This document shows positions 57,224-64,000 of a stretch of 64,000 nucleotides of DNA, one piece after another. The notes beneath the pieces are model-generated. The model was not told the DNA's origin, searched no databases, and worked only from the letters and a program-made list of their open reading frames with translations. Origin of the DNA: Gymnopus androsaceus JB14 (lineage: Eukaryota; Basidiomycota; Agaricomycetes; Agaricales; Omphalotaceae); contig ML769637.1 in the NCBI GenBank assembly GCA_009733575.1, positions 35,707 through 99,706 on the forward strand, in the 5' to 3' direction. The first letter of the stretch is position 1. The number at the start of each line of letters is the position of its first letter. Position numbers and translations under genes: made by a program.

Positions 57224-58184
57224 GAACCATTGACTCTAGTTTAACTGATGAGCATCATCTTAAACGACGAACTTGATTGTCTGGAACAATGCCCTTCTCC
57301 GCGCGCTTGGAATTTCTAACTAGCTATTGCTCTCTGTATTATACGCTTAATCTTGTCTTTGTATCACCACTCTGGTCTCGGTCTTTTTGTAGCATTACAA
57401 TAATGTCATCACATTCTTCTGAATTCACCGCGGTTCCAGTGTTCCCGAAACAAACCTAATCTTTGCTCACCAAATTCAGAAACAAATCGCTTCCACCGCT
57501 GATTGCAGATGTATTGGGAAGTGACTATATGACTCGGAGGACTACCTTTAACTACTCTATTGGAATTAATATATAGGACGTAGTATGCAAAGGATCATGT
57601 ACTCCCTTCTTGAAAGTTTCTACTCCGACATGTAAACTGCATATTAGTTTGCAGGAATTCGAGGAGAAAGAGACGCACAAGAAGTAACCTCGCATTCGAG
57701 TGTCAATGTTATCAGTAAATAGTTATAAGTGGGAAGTATATATTTATCCGTTGCTCAAGAAGACCCAATATATACAATCGCTACTTTCAGTATCAAATCT
57801 CGCCATTGGTTCCACAAACAAATCTATCCTCGGGTCGATACAAGCTTGTAAGCGATAGATTTCCCGTTCTAGTACAATTTGTATAGTCTATTCATCTAAT
57901 AATCTATAATCTATAAAATCTAGCTCTATAAGTGTACATCTAGGTGTGGTGTTCAGTAATCATACAACAACGCGAAAATATCGCAAGGCGTCCGACCGCG
58001 TATTAAAACCAACCACTGGCAAAAAAAATACAGAAATATTTGAATTGCATCCCAAAGAAAAACCTTGAACCAATCTTCAACAGATCCTACATATGGTCGA
58101 CCAGTCGACGTTGAAACAAGATGTATTAATACAGTAAAGTAATGTGAGGTTATTGTGTATCTTGTATTCTCCACTGCTTATTTA
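57224..58184. other. Spacer, start of the right repeat compartment
   Basis: No gene seen. CpG and GC fall after about 57.7 kb. Confidence 0.5.
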
Positions 58185-58186
58185 TA

Positions 58187-58555
58187 CTGTACCATTTCGA
58201 TTGAGCGTTCAGTCATGCGTCATGAGCACCTCTGAACTGAACTAAAATCCACATTTGTCATGCATCATATGTGCCTCTGAACTGACATTTTTCTACCTAG
58301 ATAATAAAATTTCCATGTGCGGCTACTTTTTTTCCATGTACACCTGCATTGGCTATCAAAAAATGCTGTACAGTTGGCTATTATTGTTTCCTCAGCTCAC
58401 AACAAACTATTTCAAGTATATTGCGCTCTGGTGAACTGAACTGAAATTTTTCTGCATCATGCATCATCAAGGTCAATGAACCAATGAACTGGTGTCAACA
58501 CGTCATGTCAACGTCATGTGTCATTCTGGATGAACGCTCGATTGAAATGGTACAG
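58187..58555. mobile_element. 369-bp TIR element with TA target duplication
   Basis: CTGTACCATTTCGATTGAGC at the left and its inverted counterpart GCTCGATTGAAATGGTACAG at the right form TIRs of about 25 bp, flanked by TA on both sides (58185-58186, 58556-58557). The two TIR mismatches are CG/CA and TG/CG pairs. No coding capacity: a non-autonomous Tc1/mariner-like MITE. Confidence 0.78.
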
Positions 58556-58571
58556 TACCACTTCCTTCCAA

Positions 58572-58809
58572 CATTAGCAAAACTTGGGTGTTCACTGCAG
58601 CACCCATAGAGCTAATAGCACTGTACAGAACTGTAAAGTATTGTGGCTTCTATGAACTGCTATGAGATTCTATTATCTATATGATGCTGTAGGTATTGAC
58701 ATACTTGACAGCCATCAAGTCATCCCAGTAGATATGGTCAGGGTTCATGGTCAAACTTTTGGGCCCTATAAAAACACTGCATTGCTGTGTTGTATCAACT
58801 TCAACCTTA
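58572..58809 (+). repeat. CATCAGCAAAACC-family copy, TATA-bearing type
   Basis: It starts CATTAGCAAAACTTGGGTG and carries CATAG words, ACTGTACAGAACTGTAAAG, GATGCTGTAGGTATTG and GGGCCCTATAAAAACAC. It is closely related to the copy at 16430 and is directly followed by another copy. Confidence 0.72.
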
Positions 58810-59040
58810 CATCAGCAAAACCTGGGTGTACTATAGAGAACTCTATACCTCTCCACAGCACTCATAGCATTCATAGAGCCAATAGCAGGGTCCCCCTCTA
58901 TCAAGAGCTATGGTTTGCTATGAGTTGCTATGCATTTCATGCAAATGTCATCTGTCAGTGCAGGGTTTCAATTCAAATCTATGTATATATGTCTGCTTTG
59001 GTCCTCAGAATTGTTTCCCCCACCTGTGAGACCAAAATAA
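58810..59040 (+). repeat. CATCAGCAAAACC-family copy, long right arm type
   Basis: CATCAGCAAAACCTGGGTG at 58810, then CATAGCATTCATAGAGCC, GAGCTATGGTTTGCTATGAG and AATGTCATCTGTCAG. It appears inserted into the end of the preceding copy. Confidence 0.72.
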
Positions 59041-59269
59041 TTATCATAAATCATATCATATTGTCACATTAGTAGTGTAGTGTACCAGAGCTACAGTATA
59101 ACTAGTACATAGCATAAATAAAGCTATGGTATAGCATGTACCAGAAATGATGATGCTCACTGTGCTACCAATGCTTAACAATGTTGAACACTTGAGACTT
59201 ACTAACAATGTCAAACTAAAGTGACTCAGAATCAACTTTGAAAAAAATGAAACTTGAGGAAGGAAGCAG

Positions 59270-59605
59270 GAAGGAAGGGAGCTTCAAGTTGGGGACGTTA
59301 TAATGATGCATTGATTCTTATACAGTGGCTGCGGAAATTGATGTCACCCCACGTGACCTACTGAATGGCCTACTGAATAGGCTACTAAATTGGGAGGGGT
59401 GACATCAATTTTCGCAGCCACTGTATATCATTTGCAGGAGTGAATGACACCTGTCAAGATGTTGACAGCTGACCTGAGCACCTGGTAATCTCTTAGGAGC
59501 TCATAGAAAACCATAGAAAACCATAGCATTTTATAGCACTATGGCTGCCATGATCTACTATGGATTGCTATAGCTTCTATGACCATTGCCCAGGTTTTGC
59601 TGATG
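59270..59605 (-). repeat. CATCAGCAAAACC-family copy split by a foldback element
   Basis: On the minus strand it starts CATCAGCAAAACCTGGGC at 59605, then CATAG words, CAGCTGTCAAC, TGACAGGTGTCATTCACTCC and, after the nested element, TATAAGAATCAATGCATC, which corresponds to the TATA segment of the copy at 22950. Confidence 0.72.
59323..59423. mobile_element. 101-bp Tc1/mariner-like foldback MITE
   Basis: CAGTGGCTGCGGAAATTGAT (continuing GTCACCCC) pairs with the right end over about 28 bp with one mismatch. TA flanks both sides (59321-59322, 59424-59425). CAGTGGCT..CGAAAAT is the usual start of fungal Tc1-like TIRs. Confidence 0.88.
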
Positions 59606-60579
59606 CCAATTTCAACTCCCATCAATTCTGAGTCACTCTTCTATTTGCAAGTTTATGATAATCCAATCTATGTATTACTTGCTATCACTACTATCAGTTT
59701 TCTTCTACATGCAAGAATTCTGCAGTACATCAGTGATTGGCTTCCTTGAAATATTTTTTGATGAGACATATCAGCATCCTAGAAGACTCAAGTTTAGCAC
59801 ATATAAAATAGAAACAGCAAAAAGAGAATACACACTTTATCATATATCATCTGAGTTTGACAGGACACCCAGTCCTGCCATTAATGAGATGCTGGTCACT
59901 CTCATCTGCTTCCAATGACATGTCCACATACATATTTGCTCATTGGTCCACTGGCTTTTGTAAGAATATCTGGGCAGTCTTGATGTTGGATATTGTTGAG
60001 GCCAGTAATGGGAGCATGAATATATCAGAGAAGGAGAAATTGGACTAGAGGGAGGGATTTTATAGAAATGACTTGGGGGTATGATGCTTTACAGTGAACA
60101 GTATGCAAGAGGAAATTGAAGAACTTACAAATTTAAGACCTCTGAAGATGTGTTTGTTGGAGATAGAACCGTATCAGGCAATCGAGCCGTACGCTCTATC
60201 TGGTTCCGTTTTTATTCAATATATGCGCTTGATGCGCTGTTTCCGTATTTGACATTATCTTACTTATCGCTCGGTAGAGATAGCTTAGATAGCTCAACCT
60301 ATCATTACAGTAGCTATATAAAGTATCGTACCTCTGAATTTATTCCCCGCGCATTTGCTAAGGGCTTATTGCTATTAGACCAGAGTGAAGTCACCGTTTC
60401 GGACTTTATTCTAACAGTGTTCTGGTGATATTTTAGCCAAGATACATTGAAGAATACCACTGGAATACACAATGTATACCTTGTGCTGGCTGAATACACA
60501 TGGGTGTGTGAAAAGAGGAGCATACTTACATGAGATTTAGTACCAAATACATCTCAATCCTATACCTCAGGTTTACTCA
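59606..60579. other. Non-coding repeat-compartment DNA
   Basis: Short frames (59655-59918, 60150-60428) have no recognisable similarity. 60160-60420 is locally richer in CpG than its surroundings, so it may be a younger insertion. Confidence 0.4.
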
Positions 60580-60720
60580 CATCAGCAAAACCTGAATAAT
60601 TGTCATAGATGTTATAGCAAGCCATAGCAAGCCATAGCAGCTATAGAACTATGCTATGAACTGCTATCATCAGCAAAAATGGGTTACTGTGCCATTTCAT
60701 TCAATTCAACAGTCACATGT
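60580..60720 (+). repeat. CATCAGCAAAACC-family copy, short
   Basis: CATCAGCAAAACCTGAATAA at 60580 is followed by GCAAGCCATAGCAAGCCATA; a second CATCAGCAAAAATGGG occurs at 60668. Confidence 0.65.
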
Positions 60721-61867
60721 CACAAGCCCTCAAGAAGAGAAATACACCTCACAATTGAGAATCAATGAACTGGAACATAAAGATCAAGGATCCAAAGTGG
60801 ATTGGGAGGGCAATTGGCCCAATTGGTACCATAGAGAGAGGCAAAGGTTTATATGAGAAGGAAGATGGTTTTTTAAAAGTAGAAAGCTAAGTTGGCAGTG
60901 GACCATGTTGAACAGCAAGTGAGACCAAATGGTGAAATCACATTACTAACCAAGTGTAGTGCTTGTGGGATGAGACAGATGTAAAGGAGCTTAGTATTGT
61001 CAGTGAGACAGTGAAGCAGTAGTATGCAAAGCAATGGGGACTACAGGTGAACTACTACAGCTTATATACTAAATATCTGTAAAACTATACAGTACCCTAA
61101 ATCTAATAATAGGTATAGTATTGGTAAATGTCCATGTCCCTACAATGTGATGTATGTATATACATCAGCAGTTGATATCCTAACTATAATCACATGTACA
61201 TAACTAGCGAATAACATTAATCAAATGATATCAATACATAGGAATGTGATTTTGGTGATCAGTAAGCCAATGTTGAATATCATGGTACAAAGTACCTGAT
61301 CATGTGTCCATGATTGCGAGCATATCTTTCAACAGACCAGAAGGAATTGTATATGTGGGATAAGCAGTGGGCACATACTGGAAAGAATATTGGATGGGAG
61401 TCAAAGGAGCAAGTGGAGGATCAGGATGAATTGAGAACCCAGAACAACAGTTAGAAGATGGAGGATGGAGAACAGGGTCTGAGACAGAATAATAAGGAGT
61501 TGGTGAATAATGAGTAAAATGCACAGATTTAACAGGAGGTTGGGAGGTTAAGTATGGTTATATGAAGGTGGTTGATAATAAAAAGTGGTTGCAGGAACAA
61601 AGTGAGGTCGTATACTAAGGGAAGACCAGGGACCCCAGGGATACCAGGGAACTTCAGGCTTCTCTCAGGTTTCCTGAAGCTCCCCAGGATTATGGGGGTG
61701 TCCCTAGGCCAGGGGAATAGGGTACTTTTCCAGATGTAGCCTGTGAATTGAATGGTGCAGAGTAAGAATGCAGATGTGATGGAACACTGTAAGCAGAAAG
61801 AGGATATGACATTTGACTCATTACCCCCATAATAATCATTGGAAAGAACAGGAAATGTAAGAACCAA
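60721..61867. other. Non-coding spacer
   Basis: No supportable gene. A CAGGGATACCAGGGAACTTC-type C/T microrepeat near 61625-61710 resembles that at 1080-1140. Confidence 0.45.
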
Positions 61868-61876
61868 AATCCTCAC

Positions 61877-62633
61877 GGATAATTCTTTTTAACAACCCTG
61901 TTGGAGGGGTTGTTAGCAGGGAACAACCCTCAAGGCTCCGGGAATCACACCGGAGTCCCAACGGGTCACACTGAAGCCTCAAGGTATATTATTTCTATCT
62001 TGTGTAACACAGATGTAGATCGTCAATACATAAAAAATGTTGCAATGGTCTGAGTCCCCATCCCTGTTGTTCTCTCCAACATACTCTCGCTCAAGACATC
62101 CATGGTCACTGCCTCCGCCACGATGACCATGGCAGCTATGCCTTGCAATACAGGGACAGGATGACGGATGCGTAATGATTGCAAGTTGATAAGAAATGAG
62201 AAGGAAGGTGTGAATGAAGGAATGTGATGTTTAGTTAGCAGTGTATGAAGCCAAAATGGAATGAGATGCACAATAATCATGACCAGTCTCCCATAAAGGA
62301 ACAAACCCTGGTTCCTGCAGCTGCAGCCGCTGCTGTTGAGACTAAATCTCCATTGTCTATTGAGTTCCTGTGTTCGCGGGAGTCAGATTTATGCTAGAGC
62401 TGAACATTGAAGCTGGAGATCCAAGTCATGCACATTGGATATTGATTTCGTAGTGGTAGTGATTTGTTTGTCTATTCAAGTGCCGCCGAGGGAGGAAAAA
62501 AATGAGGTCAAAGAATGACAAAGGTGAGCCCTAAGCCCAACAAGCACTTCCGGCGAAAGCTCGGCGTGACAGCGATCACATGATCTTTTGGTGGGTTGTC
62601 AGGTGCCAACGGGGTTGTTGAAAAGAATTATCC
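61877..62633. mobile_element. 757-bp TIR element, 9-bp target duplication
   Basis: The left end GGATAATTCTTTTTAACAAC (continuing CCTGTTGG) matches the inverted right end with two mismatches in 28, both T/C. AATCCTCAC flanks it at 61868-61876 and 62634-62642. A 9-bp duplication is typical of Mutator-like elements. The interior has no convincing transposase frame. Confidence 0.87.
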
Positions 62634-62938
62634 AATCCTCACCCCCATAAGAATCATCCCCATCCAAAACATTTAAACATCAGGAACATCAGAAAATTCA
62701 GAATAATACTCAGAGCAAGGCTGAGAATATGAAGAATATGAATAAAGATGTGGAGAGGGAGAGGGAGAGTTGGGCAAAGACTGGTTTGAATCACCATCAA
62801 CTAAAGAATAACTAGAATGTTCTGAAAATATCTCAGAATTATCACCAAAAGGTTGAGAATGGAAAGATTCAACAGAATTGTAAGAACATATGAAGATGAG
62901 GGAAAATGAGAGTGGCAAATTAGAAGCAATGACATCCA

Positions 62939-63635
62939 GATTATTCTGTTTGACAACCCTGTTGTTACGTGACAACCCAGGGTTGTTGCTTCAAAAATCA
63001 TGTGATCTCCGGTCACTCCGTCCCATCACCGTGAAGTCAGCGCTCATTCTCTTGCCACGTCGACCTCAACATACCAACACTGGCTGCACCGCTCGATGCA
63101 GACCGTTGGCCTCAATAATGGCTTCGGTGACATCAATGCTGCTGTCCTCAACTTCCAACATCTGTTCATTCCCTCCAAGTTCTGTCAAGACACCAGTGAC
63201 ATGGAGAGATAGCGGGAAGAGTAAAAAGTAGAGTCTGGTACTAGGTACATGCCCCGGGGTCTTCATTCTTCTTCCTTTGATGCTCATGTTTCATTCTTAG
63301 TATCCTGCTGCCTAGCTGTGCGTAAATCCATACTCCCTGCTGAGCTACTGGCTCTGATCTCCAGAATATATGACCATTTGTCATTACTTCAAGGCCCAGA
63401 CCTTTCTGTACCCAAATCCGCATTCTCTGTGAATATTCCTATAACTATTGTATCTGTACATTGTAGTGCATTTGCTCACAATAACTCAAGTTTGTCTCCA
63501 CTCCAATGCTTGCTGATGCTTGCGGCGCTGCGCTGCTTCAAATGTGACCCATTTTACCTCTGGTGTGACGCCCGGTGTTGCAGGGTTGTCGATGGGGTTG
63601 TTTTGTGACAACGGGGTTGTCAAACAGAATAATCC
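62939..63635. mobile_element. 697-bp TIR element, 10-bp target duplication
   Basis: GATTATTCTGTTTGACAACC at the left is matched by the inverted right end. ATGACATCCA flanks it at 62929-62938 and 63636-63645. Its TIR (..CTGTTTGACAACCCTGTTG) and subterminal ATCATGTGATC are related to the element at 61877, so they are two members of one family. Confidence 0.87.
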
Positions 63636-63881
63636 ATGACATCCATAATAATGATTGGAGCTTCAAAAGGTGGAGAAGGAGAAACAAATTCACAAAATAA
63701 GTAAAAGAACATACCAGTATGAATTAATGGCAAATATTTTGGCAATGAAGGTCCTGCTTTGCATAAAATAGGTGAAACAAGAAAATGGGGATTCTTTTCA
63801 GAAAAAATCACAGACCAATGGTAAGAAAGTGCTCATGAAACAGAGAATAAGTTGGAAGAAATGTCAGGTACATGCCAATAA

Positions 63882-64000
63882 CATCAGCAAAAAACTGTTT
63901 TGAGCCAGGAGGATCCAAGGTCTCCTAGGCCTCTTAGGCAATATGCCCAGGATGTCCAGGACACCTAGGATGACTAGGATACCTGAGGTGTCCAAAGTTT
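63882..64000. repeat. Dispersed CATCCT/AGGATG repeat, copy 2 (cut by window end)
   Basis: It begins CATCAGCAAAAAACTGTTTTG and GAGCCAGGAGGATC as at 953, but then carries CCAGGACACCTAGGATGACT, the reverse complement of the left copy's 1048-1094 segment. Confidence 0.75.

Noticed and set aside
7645..60720. Helitron ends (TC at the start, CTRR hairpin at the end) for the CATCAGCAAAACC family
   Set aside because: Some copies have the same word inverted at both ends, which fits TIR or foldback elements better; no CTRR end found.

Overview
The window is nuclear DNA from a filamentous basidiomycete, most likely an Agaricomycete. Several things point there: dense short introns of about 50-60 bp, a class I hydrophobin, a NACHT-WD40 STAND (NLR) gene, a PsiD/PSD-type decarboxylase, F-box-like families, tandem P450s, a DUF6533-like 7-TM gene, and Ty3 and Ty1/copia elements of the kind found in mushrooms. 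The species cannot be named from the sequence. I see no rRNA, tRNA or CRISPR array.

Layout. 0-3.1 kb is AT-rich, nearly CpG-free repeat DNA. 3.1-7.65 kb is a decayed Ty3/gypsy element (minus strand, one LTR left). 9.2-14.9 kb is a normal gene block: a PsiD-like decarboxylase, the mismatch-repair gene MLH1 and a hydrophobin. 15-31.4 kb is a repeat compartment. It holds a TPR gene relic split by a MITE, a complete but mutated copia element with a 5-bp target duplication and a nested solo LTR, many copies of a CATCAGCAAAACC-ended repeat, a large NLR gene (25.0-28.3 kb) and an older copia gag relic. 31.8-57.2 kb is CpG-rich genic DNA: malic enzyme, two tandemly duplicated P450 genes, an F-box gene, a duplicated F-box plus amidase segment, a DUF6533-like membrane protein gene and an unknown gene. 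57.9-64 kb is again repeat DNA with several well-delimited TIR elements.

The strongest signal is a C-to-T mutational regime at CpG sites that separates the two kinds of DNA. In the copia LTR pair every internal difference is a transition at a CpG. Retroelement stop codons and lost catalytic aspartates fit TCG-to-TTG changes. The NLR gene lies in the CpG-poor compartment and has itself lost about four fifths of its expected CpGs, yet keeps a full-length reading frame. This suggests an immune-type receptor that lives under the cytosine-methylation or RIP-like regime normally aimed at transposons.

A second theme is single-base frame breaks in otherwise well-conserved genes (MLH1, both P450s, the first F-box gene, perhaps the hydrophobin). 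The break in MLH1, a housekeeping gene, lies next to a short A run, so assembly indels must be excluded before the others are called pseudogenes.
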